The notes: a model not told the origin generated them from the letters alone. DNA of 64,000 nt from Bacteroidales bacterium (GCA_016291135.1 JAEFAE010000002.1:124001-188000); one strand, 5' to 3'. Shown: positions 36,205-45,118, counted from the first letter of the stretch. A program made the numbers and translations.

Positions 36205-37404
36205 TTATCGTACCAGTAGCTTTTGGGTCTCCACCTGACCCTCTTGATGGTAAAGCTTGATGAGATAGGCTCCTGAAGCAAGTCCTTGAAGGTCGATACG
36301 AGCGGACGCGCACTCCCTCACACACTGACCTGTCAGGTTATACAGCGCTACGTGATGCAGGCCTTCTCCTTGAACCATGATATGGTCATTGGCCGGGTTG
36401 GGGCAGAGGGTGAAACGTCCCGTTGCGGGCGTCTCGTCCACGGCGGTGAGGTCCAGATACGAGAGTTCCACCTCGAAGACGTCTTCGAAAAGGACGCTCT
36501 CGCCTTCGTTGTAGAACATCTCGATGTCGGTATTGCGGTCCTCGCCACCCAGCGGGCTTTCGCATTCGGCATGAAGGCTGTTGCCCATCGCATCGTGTTC
36601 ATATTGAATGGTCTTGGACGGGGTGGACGACCAGGCGCCGTTGTCCCACAGGGTGATGGTCATGCGGTTCAACTGGTAGGGGCCGTCGTACTCGTATTGT
36701 TGTCGGACGTCGTTGACCCAGACGCTCTCGTTCACCCAGTTGGCATGGATGCATTCCACGATGTCGCCGTTTTCGTTGAGCTGGTACGTCTCGAGTTCTT
36801 GGTTCTGCCAGGCGCCGTCTTTCCAGTATTGCAGCAGTACGCTTGCTTCCTGACCTTCCGTCTCGAAGGTGTAGAGGTAGTGGTTGCCCCAGTGGTCGCC
36901 AAACCAGTCCTTCACCAGGATGGTCCTCACGGGATCGTAGGTGTAGGTGTATTGTTGCTGGTTGACCCAGTTGTTTCCTTGCCAGGTCTGGTACGTCTCT
37001 TTCTGCAGGATGGGCAGGTAGGTCCCGGTGTACTCCGCGAGGATCTGGCTCTGGTTGACCCAGTCGCCGTCCCAGTCTTGGGTGAGAATGCATTCAGGTA
37101 CCAGGTCTACATTGACCATATAGGTCTCGCGGCGGAGGGGAATCCATTGGCCCAAGTCTTCCATCTCGGTCAGCACCTCGGTGAGGAAGTACTCGTATTC
37201 GTCGTAGGTGTAGGTGTTGCGGCATTTCATGGTCACCCCGCCGTCCTGCCATTGATAGATGGCTTTGTCGGGGGCGATGTCGTTGCGCAAACCGTTCGTG
37301 GAGGAAGGGAGCATCTTTTTTACCAGTGCGTGATCAATGCCTTGTTGTGCCATGCCGGCGATGCCTGCCAGCAGGAGGGCGGTAAGTAGAATTGTTCTTT
37401 TCAT
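36205..37404 (-). CDS. T9SS-secreted protein with Trp/Tyr-rich repeats
   Basis: This 399-residue protein starts at ATG 37404 with a signal peptide (MKRTILLTALLLAGIAGMAQ). The body consists of repeated strands of about 35-40 residues rich in Tyr, Trp, Asn and Gln (patterns such as WVNQSQ, NNWVNQQQYTY, DHWGNHYLYT, GAWQNQELETY, SVWVNDVRQQYEY). They resemble degenerate YD-type beta repeats and suggest a surface-exposed binding protein. A T9SS type A sorting domain is present from about residue 320 (LCPNPANDHIMV...QKLLVR). It is the last gene of a four-gene minus-strand operon. The ligand is unknown. Confidence 0.85.
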   Translation of the reverse strand: MKRTILLTALLLAGIAGMAQQGIDHALVKKMLPSSTNGLRNDIAPDKAIYQWQDGGVTMKCRNTYTYDEYEYFLTEVLTEMEDLGQWIPLRRETYMVNVDLVPECILTQDWDGDWVNQSQILAEYTGTYLPILQKETYQTWQGNNWVNQQQYTYTYDPVRTILVKDWFGDHWGNHYLYTFETEGQEASVLLQYWKDGAWQNQELETYQLNENGDIVECIHANWVNESVWVNDVRQQYEYDGPYQLNRMTITLWDNGAWSSTPSKTIQYEHDAMGNSLHAECESPLGGEDRNTDIEMFYNEGESVLFEDVFEVELSYLDLTAVDETPATGRFTLCPNPANDHIMVQGEGLHHVALYNLTGQCVRECASARIDLQGLASGAYLIKLYHQEGQVETQKLLVR

Positions 37405-37411
37405 GATCGGG

Positions 37412-37900
37412 TCAGTTTTCGTTGTTTTCAATCTTGAGGACATCGAATCCATAGATGTTGTAGTCGTCGGGACCGTTTTGGTCCCAGTGGCTGGGCGTCC
37501 TTACCCTTCCGTGCAGCCGGATCTGGTTTTGGGCGTTCTTGTAGACGGTCATGAGGATGTCCGAGCGGTCGTCGCCGCCGATGGAGATCTCGGAGTCGTC
37601 TTCGTTGAGGGCCACCATGCCCCTGAAGTTGCGATAAAACTGGTCGGGGATGCGGATTCGGACGTTGACGAGGTCTTCGTCGTATTCGGTGATGCTGAGC
37701 TCCACTTCGGGATAGACCACCACCCCTTCGGTAGGCAGCTCCTCATAGAGCTCGCTGTCGGGATTGGCTTCGTAGTTGCCAAGGATCTCGGCCTTGGTAT
37801 AGCCGTAAAACCGTTCCCAAGTGTTTTTGTTCTTGCCGCAGGAGGCGCAAAGGAACGCCATCCCCAGGAACGTCAATAGAAATAGGGTTGTTCTTTTCAT
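37412..37900 (-). CDS. Small uncharacterised lipoprotein
   Basis: This 162-residue protein starts at ATG 37900 with a lipoprotein signal (MKRTTLFLLTFLGMAFLCASC, lipobox CASC). The mature domain of about 140 residues is acidic and probably all-beta (VVVYPEVELSITEYDEDLVNVRIRI and DDSEISIGGDDRSDILMTVY), ending in IYGFDVLKIENNEN. I recognise no family. It begins 1 bp after the M1 peptidase stop and ends 7 bp before the T9SS gene, so it is firmly within the operon. A role at the outer membrane with the exported neighbours is plausible. Confidence 0.78.
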   Translation of the reverse strand: MKRTTLFLLTFLGMAFLCASCGKNKNTWERFYGYTKAEILGNYEANPDSELYEELPTEGVVVYPEVELSITEYDEDLVNVRIRIPDQFYRNFRGMVALNEDDSEISIGGDDRSDILMTVYKNAQNQIRLHGRVRTPSHWDQNGPDDYNIYGFDVLKIENNEN

Positions 37901-37901
37901 G

Positions 37902-40175
37902 TTACAATACGATGAGCTTTTGAAGGGTATCATGATGTCTGATGAAATACAGTCCCGGAACGAGGTCGTTGACGGGAATGGTGGCATGGTCGCTGGATTG
38001 GTAGCGATGGGTCTTCACCAGCTGCAGTTGTTGGTTGTACAAGCTGATGAGGCCGCTTTGCTTGCCGTCCCAGCGAAGGGTGACCTCCTCGCTCGCAGGG
38101 TTGGGGTAGAGCAGGGGTGCTTCGTGCGTCTCGTTCACGCCCAGCAAGGCCTTGTCGATGACGCCGACGGTGTATTGTCCGGTCATCACCTCATCCACCG
38201 TGAAGGTGCCGATCTTCCAGTTGCCTTCCACCGTATAGGGGACGGTATGCCAGGGGTCGTCGAGGTTGGCGCGGTAGAGCAACACGACCGAATCGTTGGC
38301 GGTATGGATGATGTCGCCGTCGTAGCTGGCACCATAGTGGTAGTCGAAGTTTCCCTGGACTTGCGACGTGCCGAAATCCTGCCGCAGGACGTTCCAATAA
38401 TGGCGGGTCGAGAGGGTCAGGTAGGGGATCTCGGGATCGTCCTCGGGCGCCACCAGATGGGCCTCGATGCGCAGTCGGACGGAGTCGGTCACCTGCTTCA
38501 CCGAGAGGAGCAGGTCGGACTGGGAGAGGCTGCCTGGGGCCGTGGCGGTGAGGTTCTTGTCGAACTTGGCGTCGTGGAAGTGGTTGTAGAAGTCGGCATA
38601 CACCGCCAGGGGTTCTGCGTCGAGGGTGAAGGCCTGTTCTCCCTCCACGCCGTTCCAGTGGGCCATCTCGGTCTGCAGGCTGCCGTCGGTCCCAACAAAG
38701 GTGACTTCGACGCGGTTGTCCTGTCCCACATGAGAGGGGCCGATGTGCTGATAGTGCATCCGGAGCTTCACGTCATACTGGTTGCCGTTGGGGACGACTT
38801 CGGCGATCTCGATGCCGTAATGGGGCATGCCGGCGGTGAAGACGTAGGTGTCGAAGAAGCCGTTCATGTCGATGCCCGTGGCCTCGCTAAGGGCGTCGCG
38901 CATGCGTTCGGAGCTGACGTTGCCGTAGGCGTAGGTGTCGAGGTAGTGGCGGAGGCCCTCCAAGAACGCCTCCCTTCCCATGTAGTTCATCATGGTGTTG
39001 GCGATGACGGCACCACGCTCATAGACGGCCTTGGTGTCGTAGGTCTTGTCCAAGGGGATGTCGTTCAGGGGGATCCAGTTGTTCTGGTTCTTGCACCAGC
39101 TGACGATGGTGTTCATGGTAGGCGTCATCTTCGACTGGAAGTTGGCTTCGTCATAGACGGCGGTGCGGTAGAACATCCCCCAGAACTGGGCGAAGCCTTC
39201 GTTGAGCCACATGTCGGACGCGTCGTCGCAGGTGACCAGGTTGCCGAAGTACATGTGCGACAGCTCGTGAGCCACATATTCCTCTTGGGATGTGTTGCCG
39301 TTGATGATGTCGGCGGCCATGGCGATGTTGTCGGTGCTCTCCATGCAGCCCTTGCCCGTACTGACATAGCCGATGCGGTTGAAGGGATAGGGGCCGAACC
39401 ACGTCTCGTAGGCGGCGGCGATATCCTTGACATGGGCGAAGGTGCCGGGTACGTGACCCATCTGGCTGGGCTTGGCATACACCTCCACGGGGATGTCGCG
39501 TTCGACGCCGTGATAGGTGTCCTCCCACTTTTCATAGTCGCCGATGGCAAAGGAGATGTGGTAGGTGGCGATTTGCTGCGGCGTCTCCCAGTGCCAGGTG
39601 CTGGTGCCATCGCCGTTGTCGAACACGTTGACCAGGTTGCCGCCGCAGATGGCCTTCTTGTCGTTGGTGACGGTGAGGTAGAGGCTGTAGGAGGCCTTGT
39701 CGGTGAAGTTGTCGACGCAGGGGAACCAGGTCTTGCCGAGGTTGTGCGGCTGGCTTTCGAAGCCCACGCCGAGGGTATAGACATAACCGCTGCCCCACCA
39801 TTCCACGCCGCCCCAGGTCTCGCTGAAGGGACTGCCTCCGTAGCGGATGTCGAGGGTCAGCGTCTCGCCGGCGCCGACGGTCTCGTCGGTGACCAGGGTG
39901 AGGAGGTCGCCTTCTTGGCTGAAGCTGGCCACCCCGTAGGATTCGGTGGCGGCGTCTGTGACGGTCAGGTCTTTCAGCTCCAACACAAAGGTGTCGGTGG
40001 GCGCCGTGACGGTGACGTCGATGAAAGTCTCTCCCTGAAGGGTGCGTTGTGTGAAGTCGAAATCCCAGAGACGGATCTCGTAGTGGGTGGCGTCGAAACC
40101 TTCCCCGGGAGTCTGGGCCAAGGCCCGACCGAAGCCTATCAGGGTGAGGAGGACAAGCAGGAACGTTCTTTTCAT
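37902..40175 (-). CDS. M1-family zinc aminopeptidase with T9SS sorting domain
   Basis: This 757-residue protein starts at ATG 40175 with a signal peptide ending ALAQ. The catalytic zinc site is H303-E-L-S-H307 with E326 in DMWLNEGFAQF, giving HEXXH-x18-E. The exopeptidase signature normally written GAMEN is GCMES here, as in some divergent M1 members. The N-terminal beta saddle and catalytic domain span about 20-460, then a beta region, then a T9SS type A domain (LLYPNPASEEVTL...LQKLIVL). It should trim peptides outside the cell, feeding the transport genes around it. It is second in the operon after the transporter-lipoprotein fusion. Confidence 0.9.
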   Translation of the reverse strand: MKRTFLLVLLTLIGFGRALAQTPGEGFDATHYEIRLWDFDFTQRTLQGETFIDVTVTAPTDTFVLELKDLTVTDAATESYGVASFSQEGDLLTLVTDETVGAGETLTLDIRYGGSPFSETWGGVEWWGSGYVYTLGVGFESQPHNLGKTWFPCVDNFTDKASYSLYLTVTNDKKAICGGNLVNVFDNGDGTSTWHWETPQQIATYHISFAIGDYEKWEDTYHGVERDIPVEVYAKPSQMGHVPGTFAHVKDIAAAYETWFGPYPFNRIGYVSTGKGCMESTDNIAMAADIINGNTSQEEYVAHELSHMYFGNLVTCDDASDMWLNEGFAQFWGMFYRTAVYDEANFQSKMTPTMNTIVSWCKNQNNWIPLNDIPLDKTYDTKAVYERGAVIANTMMNYMGREAFLEGLRHYLDTYAYGNVSSERMRDALSEATGIDMNGFFDTYVFTAGMPHYGIEIAEVVPNGNQYDVKLRMHYQHIGPSHVGQDNRVEVTFVGTDGSLQTEMAHWNGVEGEQAFTLDAEPLAVYADFYNHFHDAKFDKNLTATAPGSLSQSDLLLSVKQVTDSVRLRIEAHLVAPEDDPEIPYLTLSTRHYWNVLRQDFGTSQVQGNFDYHYGASYDGDIIHTANDSVVLLYRANLDDPWHTVPYTVEGNWKIGTFTVDEVMTGQYTVGVIDKALLGVNETHEAPLLYPNPASEEVTLRWDGKQSGLISLYNQQLQLVKTHRYQSSDHATIPVNDLVPGLYFIRHHDTLQKLIVL

Positions 40176-40192
40176 GGTATCGTGTATTTGAA

Positions 40193-41962
40193 TTATTGGC
40201 GATTGAAATGAATGGGTTCGGTGGTGACGGTGTTGCTGATGTGTTGGGCGCGGTCCACGATGCGGATCTGAAGCTGGACGGTGTCGTCGGGATGCAAGGG
40301 GTTGCGCAGCATCATCCGGTAGTTGATCGTGCCGAGGATGGATTGGGGATCCTCGCCGGCAGTCAGCCGTTTGAAGCGGGCATTGAAGTGGATGGTGTCG
40401 GCCACGAACTGGCTCCCGTCCCAACGGAAGTAGTCGATCAACAGGTTGTAGTAGAAGGGGTCGCCCAAGCCGAAGGGATAGGTGGTGTCGGCGTCGTCGA
40501 GCCCGAGGTCGCCGTCGCCGTCGGTGTAGCCGATGGAGAGGATGCCTTCGCCGGTGAGGGTGCTGTCGGCGTCCATCAGGTACTGGAATCCTTCGTAGGT
40601 GATTTGCGGCTCAATGGGGAAATCCAGCTTCTCCTGGCAGCTGCTCAGGGCCAGGACGACCGCCAGCAAGGGAGCGACGGTCTTGAGCTTCTTCAACTGG
40701 CCGAGGGTGTAGAGGCCGTAGCACAGCACGACCGTGAAGCAGAGGAAGGGCAAGGCGAAGGAGACGTTGACGGCGGGCATGCCTGCCACGGTTCCCAAAT
40801 CGATGATGGCGCCTTGCAAGGGGGGCATCAGGGCGCCTCCCACGATGGCCTCCACCAGTCCTGCGGCGCCGAGGGTCACCTCCTCGCCACTCAGACCTTC
40901 CAAGGCGATGCCGTAGATGGTGGGGAACATCAGCGACATGAAGGCCGAGATGCCGATCAGACAATAGAGCCCCATGTTGTTTTGGAAGAAGATGGCGCCC
41001 AGCGAGCAGGCCATGGCGCCCAGGGAGAAGATCACCAGCATCTTCCGGGGGTTGACGGTTTTCATCAGTAGGGTGCTGGTGAACCGTCCCACGACGAACA
41101 GGCCCATGGCGATCATGTTGAAATACTGGCCTTGGGTCTTGGTGTAGCCCAGCCGTTCCGCATAGTGGATGATGAAGGTCCAGACCATGATCTGGGCACC
41201 CACGTAGAACACCTGGGCAATCACGCCGAAACAGTACGGCCTGTTGTGGAGCAGGCGGCGGAAGGTCTGGCCGAGCGGTGCCTGGTGGGTGCGGTCGGTA
41301 TGGTCTTCGATCTTGATGCAGGCCATCACCACGAACAACACGATGACGACGAGACCGAGGATGACGTAGGGGTTGCGTATGACGAGGAGGTCGTTGGTGC
41401 GGATGGAGGCTTTGGTGGTGGCGTCGAGAGTCGCATAGTCGGCCACCTTGTCGGACTGCAGCGCAGAGAGGATGACCTGTGAGGCGACCAGCATGCCCAG
41501 CAGCGAGCCGATGGGGTTGAACGACTGGGAGAGGTTCAGCCTCCGCGTGGCGTTGTCGGCATCGCCCATCGAGAGGATGAAGGGGTTGGCCGTGGTCTCG
41601 AGGAAGGCCAGCCCGAAGGTCAGGATGTAAAGGGCGATCAGGAAGAAGGAGAAGAGTCCGTACTGGGCTGCCGGGAAGAAGAGCAACGCTCCGACGGCGT
41701 AGAGCGCCAGTCCCAGGAGGATGCCCTGCTTGTAGTTGTGCTTGCGCACGTAAAGGGCGGCGGGGAAAGCCATGGTGGCATAGCCTCCGTAAAAGGCAAA
41801 CTGGATCAAGGCCGCCCGTCTGGCAGGCAGCTCCAGGATGGTGCCGAAGGCAGCCACCAAGGGGTTGGTGATGTCGTTGGCGAACCCCCACAGGGCGAAC
41901 AGCGAGGTCACCACGATGAAGGGCAACAGTAGTTTTTTCGGTACCAAGGGTTTCTTTTCCAT
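40193..41962 (-). CDS. FucP-type sugar MFS transporter fused in frame to a lipoprotein domain
   Basis: Residues 1-420 form a complete 12-helix FucP/GluP-family sugar:H+ symporter (LFALWGFANDITNPLV, ETTANPFILSMG, LNLSQSFNPIGSLLG). Without a stop, the frame continues into LKKLKTVAPLLAVVLALSSCQEK, a normal-looking lipoprotein signal with its lipobox cysteine, followed by a 145-residue exported-type domain (EGILSIGYTDGDGDLGLDD, then IQLQIRIVDRAQ-like ending). The boundary holds an in-frame TTG at 40696 (TTG AAG AAG) that could start a separate 167-residue lipoprotein. The result is therefore either a true fusion or two nested products. The start ATG 41962 is chosen because the longer frame begins inside a -7 box. 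Confidence 0.82.
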   Translation of the reverse strand: MEKKPLVPKKLLLPFIVVTSLFALWGFANDITNPLVAAFGTILELPARRAALIQFAFYGGYATMAFPAALYVRKHNYKQGILLGLALYAVGALLFFPAAQYGLFSFFLIALYILTFGLAFLETTANPFILSMGDADNATRRLNLSQSFNPIGSLLGMLVASQVILSALQSDKVADYATLDATTKASIRTNDLLVIRNPYVILGLVVIVLFVVMACIKIEDHTDRTHQAPLGQTFRRLLHNRPYCFGVIAQVFYVGAQIMVWTFIIHYAERLGYTKTQGQYFNMIAMGLFVVGRFTSTLLMKTVNPRKMLVIFSLGAMACSLGAIFFQNNMGLYCLIGISAFMSLMFPTIYGIALEGLSGEEVTLGAAGLVEAIVGGALMPPLQGAIIDLGTVAGMPAVNVSFALPFLCFTVVLCYGLYTLGQLKKLKTVAPLLAVVLALSSCQEKLDFPIEPQITYEGFQYLMDADSTLTGEGILSIGYTDGDGDLGLDDADTTYPFGLGDPFYYNLLIDYFRWDGSQFVADTIHFNARFKRLTAGEDPQSILGTINYRMMLRNPLHPDDTVQLQIRIVDRAQHISNTVTTEPIHFNRQ

Positions 41963-41980
41963 AGAGATGCTATTTCCCTG

Positions 41981-41988
41981 CAAAGATA
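41981..41988 (-). promoter_or_regulatory. -7 box TATCTTTG for the transporter operon
   Basis: An exact match on the minus strand, 18 bp before ATG 41962. It contains the upstream TTG and so excludes that as a start. Confidence 0.65.
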
Positions 41989-42023
41989 GTGTTTTTTCTG
42001 CATGATCGTTTTGGAATTATTGC

Positions 42024-42031
42024 TATCTTTG
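42024..42031 (+). promoter_or_regulatory. -7 box TATCTTTG for the hyd maturation operon
   Basis: An exact match. It leaves a leader of about 110 nt before the TM1266-type gene. Confidence 0.6.
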
Positions 42032-42143
42032 CAGCCGCAATACAAGAAAGCGCCGCCTGGTTCCTCGATGGAGACAGATTTGTTGACATCAAAGACCTTG
42101 CGGACCGAATCATCACCAACGTCTGATCCAAAAGTAATCACCT

Positions 42144-42416
42144 ATGGAAAAGAGAATAGGCACCGTCATCATCTATGTGGGAGACCGTCTGCAGGTGCCG
42201 CAGCTGAACGAAGTGCTCTCCCGCCACGCCGACATCATTATCTGCCGGCAAGGCTTTCCTAGAGATCATTATAGCTTGATTTCCGTCGTCTTCGAAGGAA
42301 GCACCGACCGCATCGGCTCGCTCACGGGCCAGCTGGGAAAAATCCAGGGCATCGAGGTGAAATCCGCCCTGCTGAAGCCCAAAGAAAACGCTTCCCTTGT
42401 AATGCTTAACTCCTGA
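42144..42416 (+). CDS. TM1266-type putative regulator of the iron-only hydrogenase system
   Basis: This 90-residue ferredoxin-like/ACT-like protein (MEKRIGTVIIYVGDR..., IIICRQGFPRDHYSLISVVFEG, GSLTGQLGKIQGIEVKSAL) matches the small family found next to hydrogenase maturation genes and named after Thermotoga TM1266. It is proposed to be a regulator, by genomic association only. It lies 3 bp before hydF. Confidence 0.85.
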   Translation: MEKRIGTVIIYVGDRLQVPQLNEVLSRHADIIICRQGFPRDHYSLISVVFEGSTDRIGSLTGQLGKIQGIEVKSALLKPKENASLVMLNS

Positions 42417-42419
42417 CTT

Positions 42420-43616
42420 ATGGCACGCGACCTCAAACCCCATATCGCCCTCTACGGCCGCACCAACAGCGGCAAGAGCTCGATCATCAACAAGCTGACG
42501 GGCCAGTCCATCGCCATCGTCTCCGACCAGGCGGGTACCACCACCGATCCAGTGAAAAAATCCATCGAGATCTTCGGCATTGGCCCCGTGGTGCTGATCG
42601 ACACCGCTGGTATCGACGACTCCTCCGAACTCGGGAAGAAGCGCATCGAGAAGACCTACCAGACCTTGAAGGAAATCGACTGTGCCCTGCTCGTCATCGC
42701 CGGAAACCAGTTTGGCGCCCCCGAACAACAACTCATTGAGCAATTCAAGCAGTACGCTGTACCCTTCGTCATCGTCCATAACAAAGCCGATGAAATGGCT
42801 CTTGACGAGGATTTAAAGCAATCCATTGAAAATCAATATCTTACTAAAATACTGGAATTCAGTGCTTTACGAGATAACCCCCAAGTTATTGCGGAAGCCT
42901 TGAAGGGGGCTATTCCGGAAAGTGCGTATCACCACGCTTCCATGCTCGGCGGGATTGTCAAGCCCAACGACGTGGTGGTGCTGGTGACGCCCATCGACGA
43001 CGAAGCCCCGGTGGGCCGTATGATCCTGCCCCAGGTGATGGCCATTCGCGACGCGCTCGACAACGACTGCATCTGCGTGGTGCTCAAGGAAACCCATCTC
43101 CAGCGCTATTTCGACACCATGCCCCGACCCGACCTGGTGGTCACCGACTCCCAAGCCTTTGCCATGGTAAGCCGGATCGTCCCTGAGGAGGTGCCGCTGA
43201 CCAGCTTCAGCATCCTGTTGGCCCGCCTGCGCGGCGACTTCGAGAACTACCTCAAGGGAACGCCACAGTTGGCCCGACTCAAGGACGGTGACAAGATCCT
43301 GATGCTGGAGTCTTGCACCCATGAGATCAGCTGTGGCGACATCGGCCGTGTGAAGCTGCCTGCCCTGATCCGCAAGTTCACGGGCAAAGACATCCAATTC
43401 GACTATGTGGCCGGCCTGGCACCCATCGACAACCTCCATCAATATGCCATGGCCATCCAATGCGGTGGCTGCGTGGCGACGAGAAAACAGCTTTTGAATC
43501 GTACCAACCAAGCCGTACAAGCCGGTGTCCCCATCAGCAACTACGGCATGGCCATCGCCTATACGACCGGTGTTTTCGCTAGGGTCATTTCGCCTTTTAA
43601 ATCTTTAAATCTTTAA
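42420..43616 (+). CDS. hydF: [FeFe]-hydrogenase H-cluster maturation GTPase HydF
   Basis: This 398-residue scaffold protein carries the [2Fe] subcluster made by HydE and HydG to the hydrogenase. It has an N-terminal GTPase (P-loop G13RTNSGKS20, G3 motif DTAGIDD, NKAD), a dimerisation domain, and a C-terminal cluster domain with CTH near residue 298 and CGGC near 348, the CxH...CxxC ligand set. The length is typical. Its 3' end overlaps the first units of the TTTAAATC repeat that leads hydG. Confidence 0.96.
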   Translation: MARDLKPHIALYGRTNSGKSSIINKLTGQSIAIVSDQAGTTTDPVKKSIEIFGIGPVVLIDTAGIDDSSELGKKRIEKTYQTLKEIDCALLVIAGNQFGAPEQQLIEQFKQYAVPFVIVHNKADEMALDEDLKQSIENQYLTKILEFSALRDNPQVIAEALKGAIPESAYHHASMLGGIVKPNDVVVLVTPIDDEAPVGRMILPQVMAIRDALDNDCICVVLKETHLQRYFDTMPRPDLVVTDSQAFAMVSRIVPEEVPLTSFSILLARLRGDFENYLKGTPQLARLKDGDKILMLESCTHEISCGDIGRVKLPALIRKFTGKDIQFDYVAGLAPIDNLHQYAMAIQCGGCVATRKQLLNRTNQAVQAGVPISNYGMAIAYTTGVFARVISPFKSLNL

Positions 43617-43627
43617 ATCTTTAAATA
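43596..43627 (+). repeat. 8-bp tandem repeat (TTTAAATC)x3-TTTAAATA before hydG
   Basis: Four perfect-register 8-bp units. The first ones code for the last residues of HydF, and the last ends 10 nt before the hydG ATG. The same element precedes the NifU-like gene at 23552-23583. Confidence 0.85.
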
Positions 43628-43637
43628 AATAACCACC

Positions 43638-45092
43638 ATGCAATTCCATCCTGAAAAATGTCGCATCCCCGACGAGATCAATCGTCCGTTCATCGACTCC
43701 CAAGAGATCTGGGACTTCATCAACAACACCAAGAGCACCCCTGAGCGTGTGCACGAGATCATCCAAAAGTCGCTCGACAAGAACCGGCTGACCATGGAAG
43801 AGACCGCTGTGCTGGTCAACACCACCGACCCGGCATTGGTCGAGGAGATCAAGGAAGGCGCCCGCGAGCTGAAACGCCGCATCTACGGCAACCGTATCGT
43901 GCTGTTTGCCCCCTTGTATGTGGGTAACTACTGCGTCAACAACTGCAAGTACTGCGGCTTCCGTTCGTCGAACAAGGAACAGGTGCGCACCACCCTCACC
44001 GACGAGGAGCTGGTCCGCAACGTGGAGGCCCTCGAAGACGACGGACAGAAACGTCTCATCCTCGTCTATGGCGAGTCGCCGAAGTACTCACCTGAGTACA
44101 TCGCCCATACCGTCAAAGTGACTTATGCTACCAAGAAGGGCAAGGGCAGCATCCGCCGTGTGAACATCAACGCCGCACCTTTGGACGTGGAAGGCTTCCG
44201 TACCGTCAAGGAGGCAGGCATCGGCACCTACCAGATCTTCCAGGAGACCTATTGCCCGGAGATCTACAACGAGTACCATCCCATCAACACCAAGAAGGGC
44301 GACTACAACTACCGCCTCACCGCCATGGACCGTGCCCAGCTGGCCGGCATCGACGACAACGGCCTCGGCATCCTCTTCGGCCTCTACGACTGGCGTTACG
44401 AGGTGTTGGCCATGATCCGTCACACCAACCACCTGGAGGCCTGCTTCAACGTAGGGCCGCACACCATCTCGTTCCCGCGTATCAAGGACGCCTCGGGCCT
44501 GAACATCGACAAGAAATACTTCGTCGACGACGAGACCTTCGAGAAGATCATCGCCATCTTCCGTCTGGCCGTGCCTTACACCGGCATGATCCTGACCGCC
44601 CGTGAGGATGCCGAGTTCCGCGCCCGCGCCATCGAATACGGCATCTCGCAGATCGACGGCGGCACCAACCTGCAGATCGGCGACTACAAGTATCATCACG
44701 AGGAGGAAGAGAAGAACAGCGACAAGCAAGAGGACCAAAACCTGCATCGCGAGCAGTTCAAGATCGGCGACGACCGCTCCTTGGGCGAGATCATCGACAA
44801 GCTGCTGGACCACGATTTCATCCCGAGCTTCTGCACCGCCTGCTACCGTTTGGGTCGTACCGGCGAGCATTTCATGGAGTTCAGCGTGCCGGGCTTCATC
44901 AAGCGCTACTGCACCCCCAACGCCATCCTGACCCTCAGCGAGTACCTGGTGGACTACGCCACCCCCGAAGTGGCCGCCAAGGGATGGAAGACCATCGAGA
45001 ACAACTTCAAGAACGTCGACCCCAAGTTCCTCGACGAGCTCAAGAGCCGCATCGAGCGGATCAAGCAAGGCGAGCGCGACCTTTACTTCTAA
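43638..45092 (+). CDS. hydG: [FeFe]-hydrogenase maturase HydG (radical SAM tyrosine lyase)
   Basis: This 484-residue enzyme cleaves tyrosine to CO, cyanide and p-cresol to build the H-cluster Fe(CO)2CN units. The radical SAM cluster is C99-x3-C103-x2-C106 (CVNNCKYC). The auxiliary cluster is bound by the C-terminal CTAC near residues 396-400, which separates HydG from ThiH. Neither hydE nor a hydrogenase gene is in the window. It is cotranscribed with hydF and ends at the terminator at 45119. Confidence 0.96.
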   Translation: MQFHPEKCRIPDEINRPFIDSQEIWDFINNTKSTPERVHEIIQKSLDKNRLTMEETAVLVNTTDPALVEEIKEGARELKRRIYGNRIVLFAPLYVGNYCVNNCKYCGFRSSNKEQVRTTLTDEELVRNVEALEDDGQKRLILVYGESPKYSPEYIAHTVKVTYATKKGKGSIRRVNINAAPLDVEGFRTVKEAGIGTYQIFQETYCPEIYNEYHPINTKKGDYNYRLTAMDRAQLAGIDDNGLGILFGLYDWRYEVLAMIRHTNHLEACFNVGPHTISFPRIKDASGLNIDKKYFVDDETFEKIIAIFRLAVPYTGMILTAREDAEFRARAIEYGISQIDGGTNLQIGDYKYHHEEEEKNSDKQEDQNLHREQFKIGDDRSLGEIIDKLLDHDFIPSFCTACYRLGRTGEHFMEFSVPGFIKRYCTPNAILTLSEYLVDYATPEVAAKGWKTIENNFKNVDPKFLDELKSRIERIKQGERDLYF

Positions 45093-45118
45093 GGATGGCC
45101 GCCGTCCTGAGTAAGAAT

